Below are positions 8,819-16,498 of a stretch of DNA of 64,000 nucleotides, piece after piece. The translations under genes and the position numbers were made by a program. Each line of letters opens with the position of its first letter. Position 1 is the stretch's first letter. The DNA lies in contig JAGOBF010000002.1 of NCBI GenBank assembly GCA_017983515.1, positions 62,001-126,000 of the forward strand, read 5' to 3'. This stretch comes from Promineifilum sp. GTDB lineage: Bacteria; Chloroflexota; Anaerolineae; Promineifilales; Promineifilaceae. The notes below the pieces were generated by a model that did not search any database, was not told the DNA's origin, and worked only from the letters and a program-made list of their open reading frames with translations.

Positions 8819-11689
8819 ATGCACCATCGCCTGAATTCGCTCCCGATCAATAGCCTCATCCGGTACGCTCCCGGCCTGGTGCTCGGTTTGTTTCTGAGTC
8901 GCGTGCTTGGGGAGTGGTTCGGATTGCCGGGTCTAGGGGCGGCGGCCGGCCTGGCTCTGTTGCTGGGCGTCGGCGGCGCTTGGGCGCTGGCGCGACGGCC
9001 GTCGGCTCAAACGTGGCCCGCGCTCATCCTGATAGCTTACGTCGCCTACCCCCAACTCGACTTGCAGTGGGCGGCTCGCGTGGCGGCTGTCACGCTAGTC
9101 GCCTTCCTGTGGGCCGCGTTTAATTATCACCGAGAGGCATCGACCGGAACGCCATCCATACGTGCCGGGCAGGCCGCTGTGTGGCTTCCGGCCATTGGTT
9201 TGGCGGTTGCGTTCTTTTTCCTCTACGTGCTGACCCTGGCCCCGGATGTGCTGGCGGCCGATGGCGGCGAACTTCAGATCGTCGCCGCCCAACTGGGCGT
9301 GGCCCATCCGCCGGGATTCCCGCTCTATGTGATCGCGGCCCACCTGTTCACGCGGCTGCTGCCGTTCGTTTCTCCTGCTTATGCCGTCAATCTGTTTTCG
9401 GCCGTGGCCGGCGCTCTTGCGGTCGGGGTGGTCTACGTCACAGCCGCGCTCATCACACGCAAGCCGCTGCCGGGTCTCATCGCTGCCGTTGCGCTCGGAT
9501 CGGCCACAACGTTTTGGTCGCAGGCGACGACGGCCAACGTGCGCAGCCTGACGGCTTTGTTTGCCGCGCTGATCCTGGGCGTCCTCGTGTGGTATCGTGC
9601 AGCCGCCGAGGCAAAAGACCGGCGCGCGGCCGATCGGCGGTTGACGCTGGCGGCTTTGTTCATGGGCTTCGGTCTGACTCACCATATCTCGCTGATGTTT
9701 CTGGCTTCGGTGGGATTGATTTTTGTGCTCATGGTGGAACCCGGGCTCATTCGTTCGCCACGACGGTGGGTGCGGCCGCTCATGGCCGGTGCGTTAGGTC
9801 TGCTGCCGCTGCTCTATCTGCCGTTACGAGCTGGGGCCGACGTGCGCGGAGCATTGCCCAGCCTGGCGACGTGGTCGGGGTTTCTGGAACATGCCCTGGC
9901 GACCGGATTTCGCGGTGACCTCTTCTATTTCACCTCTCCAGCCGATTTCTGGCAGCGGCTGCGCGTTATGGGCAACGTGATGTCCTTTCAGTTCAGCATT
10001 CTTCTGCTCGTCATCATGCTGATCGGGCTGCTGCTGGTCATCAAGCGCGACCGTCCCCTGGCCGTGCTGCTCGGCGGGTCTTTCGCTATCTTTACCGTGG
10101 TGGCCGCTACCTACCGGGCCCCTCAGACGGTCGAATACATGATCCCGGCCTACGTGGCCGCCGTCCTTCTGCTGGCTTATGGACTAGCTGCGTCGGCGGA
10201 GTTCTTGAGCCGGCTCGGCCGCCCGGGTTCCGTGTTAACGACCTTATTGACCGCGGTGGCGGCCGTGGCGGCCATCGGTCAGATCGTCGATAGCCAATCC
10301 GCGTCCGGGCTAACCCACGAGGGGACTTCGGCGCGCGACTATGCCGGGACATTGCTGGCGGCTGCGCCCGCGGGCAGTGTGATCCTAAGCCACTGGCACT
10401 GGGCCACACCGCTCTGGTATCTGCAAGAGGTCGAGGGTCAGCGGCCCGATGTCGAAGTGCAGTTCGTCTTTCCGGAGGGTGAATCGTACGAGGCCACCTG
10501 GGAGCGCCGCACGCGCGAGGCGTTTGCCGCCGGCCGGCCGGTGATAACGACCTGGATCCCGCCCGTTTCGCAGGAGGGACTGCCGGTTCCGGAGCCTATC
10601 GGTGAAGCGATGCTGTTTCCGCAAGATACACGGATAGATCTTCCCGATAGTTTCGTGGAATCCGACCTTATGCTGGGAGACGCGGTGGCGGTAGTGGGCT
10701 ATCAACTGGCGACGCCAGACGGCGTCGCCGCCGGGGAAGAAGGGGTGGTGACCATTGCCTGGCGGCCGGTTGCCGAACTGTTGCCTGATATGGGTCTGTT
10801 CGTCCACCTCGTCGGGCCGGATGGTGTGTTGTATGGGCAGGATGACAGGCCGGCGGTAGCGGCCGAGGGCATCACCCTGACCCAATTTCGCGCTACTTTG
10901 CGTCCCGGCACACCATTAGGCCGGATATCGATTTTCATCGGTGTGAGCGGCCCGATCACCGGCCGCCAGGCGCTGGCCGAGCTGGCCGTACGTCCGTCTT
11001 TTACTGCTCCCTACACGCGCCATCGAGTAGAGCGCAAGCCAGTCGCTGAGTCGGCCGCTGTTTTGATCGGTTATGATTGGGACCATACGTTGGCCGACCG
11101 CTCGCGACTTTACCTGCATTGGCGATTGGCCGATGGATATACGACCCAGGTATACGATGATCTGGCGGCGGCCGATTTAACCTTGCCGCCTTATCGTGGG
11201 GCCTGGGGCGTGCCTGTTCGCGCGTGGCGCTTTCCCCGGGGCGAACAAAGCGGCCACTATGTTCCCCTGGGTCAGGGCATCGTCTGGACGGGCGAGACGT
11301 TGAACGGGTTGGCCCTATCTCCGGGGGATTCAATCGTCGTCGATCAGGAATTTCATAGCGCGCGGCCGATCAATCGCGACTACGTTGTCTCCGTCCGGCT
11401 CATCGGACTCGAACCGGATGGCATTCACTGGGCGTGGTGGGATTTGCAGGATTCGATCCCGGCGATGGGGGCCATTCCGACGCTCAAATGGGTGAGCGGG
11501 TCGTTCGTTCGCTCGCCGCATCGGGTGAGGGTGGCCGAATCGGCCTTGCCAGGGCAAACACTCACCGGAGCGTTGACCTTATACGATGCTTTCACCAACC
11601 GGCCATTGGCTATTCTCGACGAACGCATCACGGCCGATAACCCGTGGATTCCACTGTGTCGGGCCGTGGTTCAGGCAGCCGAGCAGTAG
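8819..11689 (+). CDS. DUF2723 family multi-pass membrane protein (putative glycosyltransferase-like)
   Basis: A 956-residue protein. The first ~500 residues hold about ten or more hydrophobic helices, and the rest is a beta-rich extracytoplasmic domain. The diagnostic DUF2723 segment is ADGGELQIVAAQLGVAHPPG followed by FPLY (about residues 142-166); this family is related in topology to GT-C glycosyltransferases (TMEM260 / O-mannosyltransferase type). The likely role is transfer of sugars to proteins or cell-surface material, which is inferred from the family only. It follows hisE by 43 bp and may share the his transcript, but nothing in its sequence links it to histidine. Start ATG 8819 chosen because the first membrane segment begins soon after. 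Confidence 0.75.
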   Translation: MHHRLNSLPINSLIRYAPGLVLGLFLSRVLGEWFGLPGLGAAAGLALLLGVGGAWALARRPSAQTWPALILIAYVAYPQLDLQWAARVAAVTLVAFLWAAFNYHREASTGTPSIRAGQAAVWLPAIGLAVAFFFLYVLTLAPDVLAADGGELQIVAAQLGVAHPPGFPLYVIAAHLFTRLLPFVSPAYAVNLFSAVAGALAVGVVYVTAALITRKPLPGLIAAVALGSATTFWSQATTANVRSLTALFAALILGVLVWYRAAAEAKDRRAADRRLTLAALFMGFGLTHHISLMFLASVGLIFVLMVEPGLIRSPRRWVRPLMAGALGLLPLLYLPLRAGADVRGALPSLATWSGFLEHALATGFRGDLFYFTSPADFWQRLRVMGNVMSFQFSILLLVIMLIGLLLVIKRDRPLAVLLGGSFAIFTVVAATYRAPQTVEYMIPAYVAAVLLLAYGLAASAEFLSRLGRPGSVLTTLLTAVAAVAAIGQIVDSQSASGLTHEGTSARDYAGTLLAAAPAGSVILSHWHWATPLWYLQEVEGQRPDVEVQFVFPEGESYEATWERRTREAFAAGRPVITTWIPPVSQEGLPVPEPIGEAMLFPQDTRIDLPDSFVESDLMLGDAVAVVGYQLATPDGVAAGEEGVVTIAWRPVAELLPDMGLFVHLVGPDGVLYGQDDRPAVAAEGITLTQFRATLRPGTPLGRISIFIGVSGPITGRQALAELAVRPSFTAPYTRHRVERKPVAESAAVLIGYDWDHTLADRSRLYLHWRLADGYTTQVYDDLAAADLTLPPYRGAWGVPVRAWRFPRGEQSGHYVPLGQGIVWTGETLNGLALSPGDSIVVDQEFHSARPINRDYVVSVRLIGLEPDGIHWAWWDLQDSIPAMGAIPTLKWVSGSFVRSPHRVRVAESALPGQTLTGALTLYDAFTNRPLAILDERITADNPWIPLCRAVVQAAEQ

Positions 11690-11735
11690 GCAAATTGGTA
11701 AGCTGAATTAGTATCGGCCGTAAGAAAGGGGGAAG

Positions 11736-11807
11736 TGGGCCCGCAAGGATTCGAACCTTGAACCAATCGGTTATGAGCCGACCGCTCTGCCGTTGAGCTA
11801 CAGGCCC
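11736..11807 (-). tRNA. tRNA with CAU anticodon (elongator Met or Ile2)
   Basis: A 72-nt cloverleaf with a 7-bp acceptor stem (GGGCCTG / CGGGCCC, one U-G), discriminator A, short D-loop, anticodon loop CTCATAA and a T-arm with GGTTCGAATCC. CCA is not encoded. Base pairs C4-G69 and C5-G68 are the pairs that in E. coli mark tRNA-Ile2 as a TilS substrate and are absent from elongator tRNA-Met. An Ile2 identity is therefore possible, which would fit the neighbouring tilS. It is last in a Pro-Gly-CAU cluster. Confidence 0.9.
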
Positions 11808-11820
11808 TCCGGGAAACGAG

Positions 11821-11891
11821 AGCGGCAGACGGGATTCGAACCCGTGAAAACAGCTTGGAAGGCTGTTGTGTTACCACTACACCACTGCCGC
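11821..11891 (-). tRNA. tRNA-Gly(TCC)
   Basis: A 71-nt cloverleaf with acceptor stem GCGGCAG / CTGCCGC, anticodon loop CTTCCAA (TCC) and T-loop GGTTCGAATCC. The discriminator is T and CCA is not encoded. It lies 13 bp upstream of the CAU tRNA and 7 bp downstream of tRNA-Pro, so all three are probably one transcript. Confidence 0.93.
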
Positions 11892-11898
11892 GTATCAG

Positions 11899-11972
11899 TC
11901 GGGGCGGCCGGACTTGAACCGGCGGCCTCTCGGTCCCAAACCGAGCGCTCTGCCAAGCTGAGCTACGCCCCG
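11899..11972 (-). tRNA. tRNA-Pro(TGG)
   Basis: A 74-nt cloverleaf with acceptor stem CGGGGCG / CGCCCCG, discriminator A, anticodon loop TTTGGGA (TGG) and T-loop GGTTCAAGTCC. It is the first gene of the three-tRNA cluster, starting about 20 bp after a good promoter -10 box. Confidence 0.93.
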
Positions 11973-11991
11973 CTAGCCGACCTCATCGGCT

Positions 11992-12020
11992 AGTATACGC
12001 GGTCACGGATGAGCCGTCAA
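11992..12020 (-). promoter_or_regulatory. promoter of the tRNA Pro-Gly-CAU cluster
   Basis: On the minus strand TTGACG (12020-12015) and TATACT (11997-11992) are spaced by exactly 17 bp, a strong sigma-70-type match. The -35 box overlaps the last codons of tilS (stop at 12017), and the predicted start at about 11985 lies 13 nt before tRNA-Pro. The tRNAs thus have their own promoter but could also receive read-through from tilS. Confidence 0.65.
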
Positions 12021-13468
12021 CTGGCTTCGAGGCTGGCGGGAGGCAAGCAGCGCAGGCACAGCAGGCGCTCAGTACTGTCCAGGACGGCGGCACGCTGATC
12101 GATCAGATGCCCAACGACCCAAATCGCATGGCCGTCTGCGGCGACAATGGGCCACAGCGCGCGCGCATGGGCGGGTATCTTGCGGTCGATCATGAGCTCC
12201 TTCACCTTTCTTTCGCCGCCCAGGCCCATCGGGCGCATCTTCTCGCCCGGATACCGAGGGCGGACGGTGAGCGATGCGGCTGCATCGTGACTTACGTGGG
12301 CGCGCCATGGATCACGGTTATGATGAATGTCATCCCGTTCAACGGCGGCCGAATCCAACCATTCGGCGGTCAGCTTCCACCCTCCCGCCAGCTCTATGTG
12401 GCCCGGAGTCGGTAGCCACATCACTGTCGTATCAGCTAATTGAGGCAACCCGCTGCTCAGGGCGGCCGCCGGCGTGTATAGAGTGATCTCTCCGTAGTTC
12501 ACGAGTAATATGACCCCGCCCGGCAATTCAGCGCGCGAGCCTGTTTGGCTGCTCATAGCCACCAGTCGGGCAGATTCGAGCGCTCGAAAGCTGACGTCGC
12601 GTAGGCCGGGCCGGAGCCCAGCCAGGGCGCGACGGAGCAAACGCCGTTGCAAGGCCGTGGGCTGCTCTCGCCAATCTCTCCGCTTCAGGGTCACCAAAGA
12701 CTCAGTTTCGTTGAGGACGACATCCATCCAGGCCGCTTCCTCCATAGAAGAGAGCACTTCTTCTTCCGCATCAAAGATGAGACCCATCTCCCGCAGCCGT
12801 TGATGAATTTGAGGATTATAAGTCTGCAAGATGGGCAGCAGCGCGTTTCGTAGCCGATTGCGGAAGAACGCCGGATCGGCGTTGCTCTCGTCCCTGATCG
12901 GCTCCAAGTTGTAGGTATCGCAATAGTGCTCAATCTCTCGGCGGGTCACAGCCAGCAGCGGCCGCAAAAGCCACAAGTTCGATTCGCCCATCAGCCTGGA
13001 TGACTCTTGCATTCCGCGCAGTCCGGCCGGGCCACTGCCGCGCAGAAAGTGCATCAGGATCGTCTCGATCTGATCATCCTGATGATGTCCCACAGCGATG
13101 TGGTTTGCCCCCACCTGTCGCGCCACCCGCGCCAGAAACGTATAGCGGGCGAGGCGCCCCGCTTCTTCAACCGATTGCCGGTCCACGCGGGCGCGTTCAG
13201 CAACGTCGACGCGCTCAGAGAAGAAACGCAAGCCCGCAGCCGACGCGCCGGCCGTTTCGGCATCGGCCGCGGAGGTCGGGCGCAATCCATGATCGAGATG
13301 GGCAACGACGAGATTGTCGTGGGGAATGTGCTGGCGCAGGATGTGGAGAAGGGCCAAGGAATCGGGGCCACCAGAGACGCCCACGACGAGAGGGTCATGC
13401 TTCGGATCGAATCCACTCGATTGGTTGGCTCGTCTTAGGGCGGCCGACACCTGCTCGCTCGGGTTCAC
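12017..13468 (-). CDS. tilS: tRNA(Ile)-lysidine synthase
   Basis: Converts C34 of tRNA-Ile2 (CAU anticodon) to lysidine with ATP and lysine, so that the tRNA reads AUA as Ile instead of AUG as Met. The N-terminal PP-loop motif VVGVSGGPDSLALLHIL (about residues 28-44), AHLDHGLRP, and the HHQDDQIETILMHFLRG motif are diagnostic. The N-terminal domain is followed by the helical substrate-binding domain and the C-terminal TilS domain. Its 483 residues match long bacterial TilS. It sits directly upstream of a tRNA cluster containing a CAU tRNA on the same strand. Confidence 0.92.
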   Translation of the reverse strand: MNPSEQVSAALRRANQSSGFDPKHDPLVVGVSGGPDSLALLHILRQHIPHDNLVVAHLDHGLRPTSAADAETAGASAAGLRFFSERVDVAERARVDRQSVEEAGRLARYTFLARVARQVGANHIAVGHHQDDQIETILMHFLRGSGPAGLRGMQESSRLMGESNLWLLRPLLAVTRREIEHYCDTYNLEPIRDESNADPAFFRNRLRNALLPILQTYNPQIHQRLREMGLIFDAEEEVLSSMEEAAWMDVVLNETESLVTLKRRDWREQPTALQRRLLRRALAGLRPGLRDVSFRALESARLVAMSSQTGSRAELPGGVILLVNYGEITLYTPAAALSSGLPQLADTTVMWLPTPGHIELAGGWKLTAEWLDSAAVERDDIHHNRDPWRAHVSHDAAASLTVRPRYPGEKMRPMGLGGERKVKELMIDRKIPAHARALWPIVAADGHAIWVVGHLIDQRAAVLDSTERLLCLRCLPPASLEAS

Positions 13469-13588
13469 GTTAGCCTTCTACGAGCGGATCGTCGGATGTA
13501 AATAGTGGTCTTGCGGAAAGCGCGTATATCTGGCCGTCAGGCCGCGCATATTTCCACAATATTGCTCTTGCATGGTGATCATTTTGAG

Positions 13589-13671
<83 letters not shown>

Positions 13672-13689
13672 ATCATTGGTGCCACTCGT

Positions 13690-13718
13690 ATTGTAGCCGT
13701 CAATGAGTCTCCCATCAA
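13690..13718 (-). promoter_or_regulatory. promoter of tRNA-Leu(TAA)
   Basis: Minus-strand TTGATG (13718-13713) and TACAAT (13695-13690) are separated by 17 bp. The -10 box is 18 bp upstream of the tRNA 5' end. Good box quality and position. Confidence 0.55.
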
Positions 13719-13747
13719 CCATCGTCGCCGCCCGCCCGTCGAAATGT

Positions 13748-13753
13748 TATAAT
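13748..13753 (+). promoter_or_regulatory. -10 box of the thyA-folA promoter
   Basis: A perfect TATAAT 28 bp upstream of the thyA ATG. The expected -35 position (about 13725-13730) has no good match, so only the -10 element is reported. Confidence 0.4.
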
Positions 13754-13781
13754 CCGGCCGATCTCGCAACGGGAGAGACTT

Positions 13782-14576
13782 ATGCAACAGTACCTCGAGC
13801 TGATGGCCCACGTCATGAAAAATGGTGTTCGGAAGACGGATCGCACAGGTGTGGGTACGCTCAGCGTATTCGGCTATCAGATGCGCTTTGATCTGGGCGA
13901 CGGATTTCCATTGGTGACGACCAAGAGGATGCATCTGCGCTCGATTATTCACGAGTTGTTGTGGTTTTTGCGCGGCGATACCAATATCCGCTACCTCCAC
14001 GAAAACGGCGTGACCATTTGGGATGAATGGGCCGACGAATCCGGCGACCTTGGGCCCGTCTATGGTCAACAATGGCGCTCCTGGGCCGCGGCCGACGGCC
14101 AGACTATTGACCAAATCACCGAAGTTGTCGAACAGATTCGGACGAAGCCCGATTCCCGTCGTCTCATCGTCAGCGCCTGGAACGTGGGCGACATTGATGA
14201 GATGGCCCTTCCGCCCTGTCACTGCCTGTTTCAATTCTATGTGGCCGACGGCCGCCTCTCTTGCCAGCTCTACCAGCGCAGCGCCGACATCTTCCTGGGT
14301 GTCCCGTTTAATATCGCCTCGTATGCCCTCTTGCTGCAAATGGTGGCCCAGGTGACGGGCCTTGAGCCGGGAGAATTCGTCCATACCTTCGGCGATGCCC
14401 ATCTCTACCTCAATCATCTGGAGCAAGCCGGACGGCAACTGGAGCGCGAGCCGTTCCCCCGGCCGACCATGCGGCTCAATCCCGCCGTGGATACGATTCT
14501 TGGGTTCCAATACGAGGATTTTGAGTTGCAGGATTATCAATCTCACCCGCGCATTGCCGCCCCCATAGCGATTTAG
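13782..14576 (+). CDS. thyA: thymidylate synthase
   Basis: Methylates dUMP to dTMP with 5,10-methylene-tetrahydrofolate, leaving dihydrofolate. The catalytic Cys is in the [12 protein letters not shown] motif (about residue 146). Other family blocks are [60 protein letters not shown] and the C-terminal region PRPTMRLNP. Its 264 residues are identical in size to the E. coli enzyme. A GGGAGAG ribosome site precedes the ATG. The next gene, folA, recycles its dihydrofolate product. Confidence 0.97.
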   Translation: MQQYLELMAHVMKNGVRKTDRTGVGTLSVFGYQMRFDLGDGFPLVTTKRMHLRSIIHELLWFLRGDTNIRYLHENGVTIWDEWADESGDLGPVYGQQWRSWAAADGQTIDQITEVVEQIRTKPDSRRLIVSAWNVGDIDEMALPPCHCLFQFYVADGRLSCQLYQRSADIFLGVPFNIASYALLLQMVAQVTGLEPGEFVHTFGDAHLYLNHLEQAGRQLEREPFPRPTMRLNPAVDTILGFQYEDFELQDYQSHPRIAAPIAI

Positions 14577-14584
14577 GTTCCCTG

Positions 14585-15121
14585 ATGGCCCACACTTCCC
14601 GCATTGCCTACGTCGTAGCGATGGATGACAACCGGCTCATCGGCCGCAATAACGCTCTGCCGTGGCGTTTGCCCGACGATATGGCCTGGTTTCGGCAGCA
14701 GACGCTGGGCAAGCCCTGCATTATGGGTCGCAAGACCTACGATTCGTTGCCTGTGCGATTTCGGCCGCTGCCCGGGCGACTCAATATCGTTATCACCCGC
14801 AACATGGATTACGAGGCGCCAGGGGCGATAGTCGTGCATTCGATGGAAGACGCCCTGCGGGCCGCCGGAGAGGTTGAGGAGATCGTGATAGTCGGCGGAG
14901 CCGATCTGTTTCGCCGATTGATGCCCGTGGTGGATCGTCTTTATCTGACCCAGGTTCACGGCGCGGCCGAGGGAGACGTTTTCTTTCCTGAGTACGACCG
15001 CGCTCAGTGGCAAGAGATTTATCGCCAGGAACACGCGGCCGATGAGCGCCATCCCTATGCCTTCACCTGGTTAATCCTCGATCGTAGCCGCCAACCAATC
15101 GACCCGCTCACGGATGAATGA
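14585..15121 (+). CDS. folA: dihydrofolate reductase
   Basis: Reduces dihydrofolate to tetrahydrofolate with NADPH, closing the cycle with ThyA encoded 8 bp upstream. The N-terminal IAYVVAMDDNRLIGRNNALPW and LPDDMAWFRQQTLG (substrate-binding acidic residue in the DD) are typical. CIMGRKTYDSLP (NADPH-binding) and EEIVIVGGADLFRRLMP are also typical. 178 residues, normal size. Co-transcribed with thyA by spacing. Confidence 0.95.
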   Translation: MAHTSRIAYVVAMDDNRLIGRNNALPWRLPDDMAWFRQQTLGKPCIMGRKTYDSLPVRFRPLPGRLNIVITRNMDYEAPGAIVVHSMEDALRAAGEVEEIVIVGGADLFRRLMPVVDRLYLTQVHGAAEGDVFFPEYDRAQWQEIYRQEHAADERHPYAFTWLILDRSRQPIDPLTDE

Positions 15122-15216
15122 TTGTGCTCACTAGCTGGGCACATACTTGCATGAGCCTCATATACTCAGTAGACTTATTCGACGTTTGCGAAAATCCACA
15201 ACAGGTCTGATTCTCC

Positions 15217-15585
15217 ATGGAACCCGAACTCATCACGATTATCGAAGGCCCCACACCCGAATTCATGCCCAACCCCCAAGGCTGGATGCAGTCGGTGTAC
15301 GAAGGCCCACAGGAGATAGACGTTGCCCTATGCCAGTTGCGAACCGGCAATGGCGAAGACATTAGGGAACGCTGTCTGCACGCCTGGGAGGAGGGACGGC
15401 CTGTTCGTCTCGATTACCCGGATGATTTGCGATTGCGCCAGCAGGTGGACGTTGTCGCCTTGCGCCTGACGCAAATCGACGAGGGTCAACTCCTGCTGCT
15501 GTGGGTTACCATGCCTTGGGAAATGGAAGATGTCGAGGAAGAGGACGAGGCCGGCGACGACTTCGATCCGGACATTCCATTCTAA
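15217..15585 (+). CDS. hypothetical protein with acidic tail, 122 aa
   Basis: A soluble small protein without recognised domain. The C-terminus is strikingly acidic (EMEDVEEEDEAGDDFDPD, about residues 101-118). The central part (DYPDDLRLRQQVDVVALRLTQ) looks like a beta-rich fold. It lies 96 bp after folA in the same direction and may belong to that transcript or have its own promoter; a TATACT box occurs near 15162 without a good -35. Function unknown. Confidence 0.65.
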   Translation: MEPELITIIEGPTPEFMPNPQGWMQSVYEGPQEIDVALCQLRTGNGEDIRERCLHAWEEGRPVRLDYPDDLRLRQQVDVVALRLTQIDEGQLLLLWVTMPWEMEDVEEEDEAGDDFDPDIPF

Positions 15586-15704
15586 GGAATTGCGCATTCA
15601 TCGATCTGCTGGATGGCACAGATTCCCAGAGGTTCGCCGGGGAAGTTTGTGACATTTCCTTGTAGCTTATCTGCAAGACAGGTTAATTCTCAGCGAGACG
15701 GCCC

Positions 15705-16490
15705 ATGACGTACGAGACCATTCTGTATGATGTGAGCGACGGCGTGGGGCGCATTACGCTCAATCGCCCGGCTAAGCTCAACGCCTTTAACGACCGGATG
15801 ATCGCCGAAACGACCGACGCCTTCAAGAGCGCTGGTCGAGAGACGGCCGTTCGCTGCGTGGTCATCACCGGAATGGGGCGCGGGTTTTCGTCTGGTCAGG
15901 ATTTGGCCGACTTCCGGGAGCGTGGCGAAAACGTTTCCGTGGGCGAGCACCTGCGCCACGGGTATCATCGTCTGATACGTCAAATGCTCGCCCTGGAGAA
16001 GCCGATCATCGGGTCGATAAACGGCATTGCCGCCGGCGCGGGCTGTGGCATCGCCCTGGCCGCGGACATTCGCATCGCTGCCGACACGGCCTCCTTCATG
16101 CTTGCCTTCAGTCGCCTGGGACTTATTCCCGACAGCGGCCTGAATTGGCTCCTGCCCCGTCTTATAGGCTATGCCCGCGCCTACGAGATGGCCGTCACCG
16201 CCGATCGCGTCCCCGCGAGTCAGGCCCTGGAATGGGGGATGGTCAATCACGTCGTGCCCGCCGATCAGCTGCCCGAAATCACCGCTGCCTGGGCGCGGCG
16301 TCTGGCCGACGGCCCCACGCTGGCCTATGGATTGACCAAACGGGCTATGATTCGCGGCTGGGAGATGACGCCGGATGAGGCGCTGGGGTACGAAGCGCAC
16401 CTACAGGAAGTTGCCGGCCGGAGCGCAGATAATCGCGAGGGCATCGCCGCCTTTCTGGAGAAGCGCGAGGCGCATTTCAGCGGCCGGTAA
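15705..16490 (+). CDS. enoyl-CoA hydratase/isomerase (crotonase) family protein, PaaG-like
   Basis: A 261-residue crotonase-fold acyl-CoA enzyme. The oxyanion-hole motifs are GRGFSSGQDLADF and INGIAAGAGCGIALAADIRIA. The helix with GLIPDSGLNWLLPRLIG carries an Asp that is catalytic in PaaG-type isomerases (epoxyphenylacetyl-CoA isomerase), whereas classical hydratases use two Glu. A PaaG-type isomerisation or Delta3-Delta2-enoyl-CoA isomerase role is thus more likely than hydration; substrate unknown. No phenylacetate or beta-oxidation neighbours are present, so it stands alone. Confidence 0.85.
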   Translation: MTYETILYDVSDGVGRITLNRPAKLNAFNDRMIAETTDAFKSAGRETAVRCVVITGMGRGFSSGQDLADFRERGENVSVGEHLRHGYHRLIRQMLALEKPIIGSINGIAAGAGCGIALAADIRIAADTASFMLAFSRLGLIPDSGLNWLLPRLIGYARAYEMAVTADRVPASQALEWGMVNHVVPADQLPEITAAWARRLADGPTLAYGLTKRAMIRGWEMTPDEALGYEAHLQEVAGRSADNREGIAAFLEKREAHFSGR

Positions 16491-16498
16491 GCGACCGG

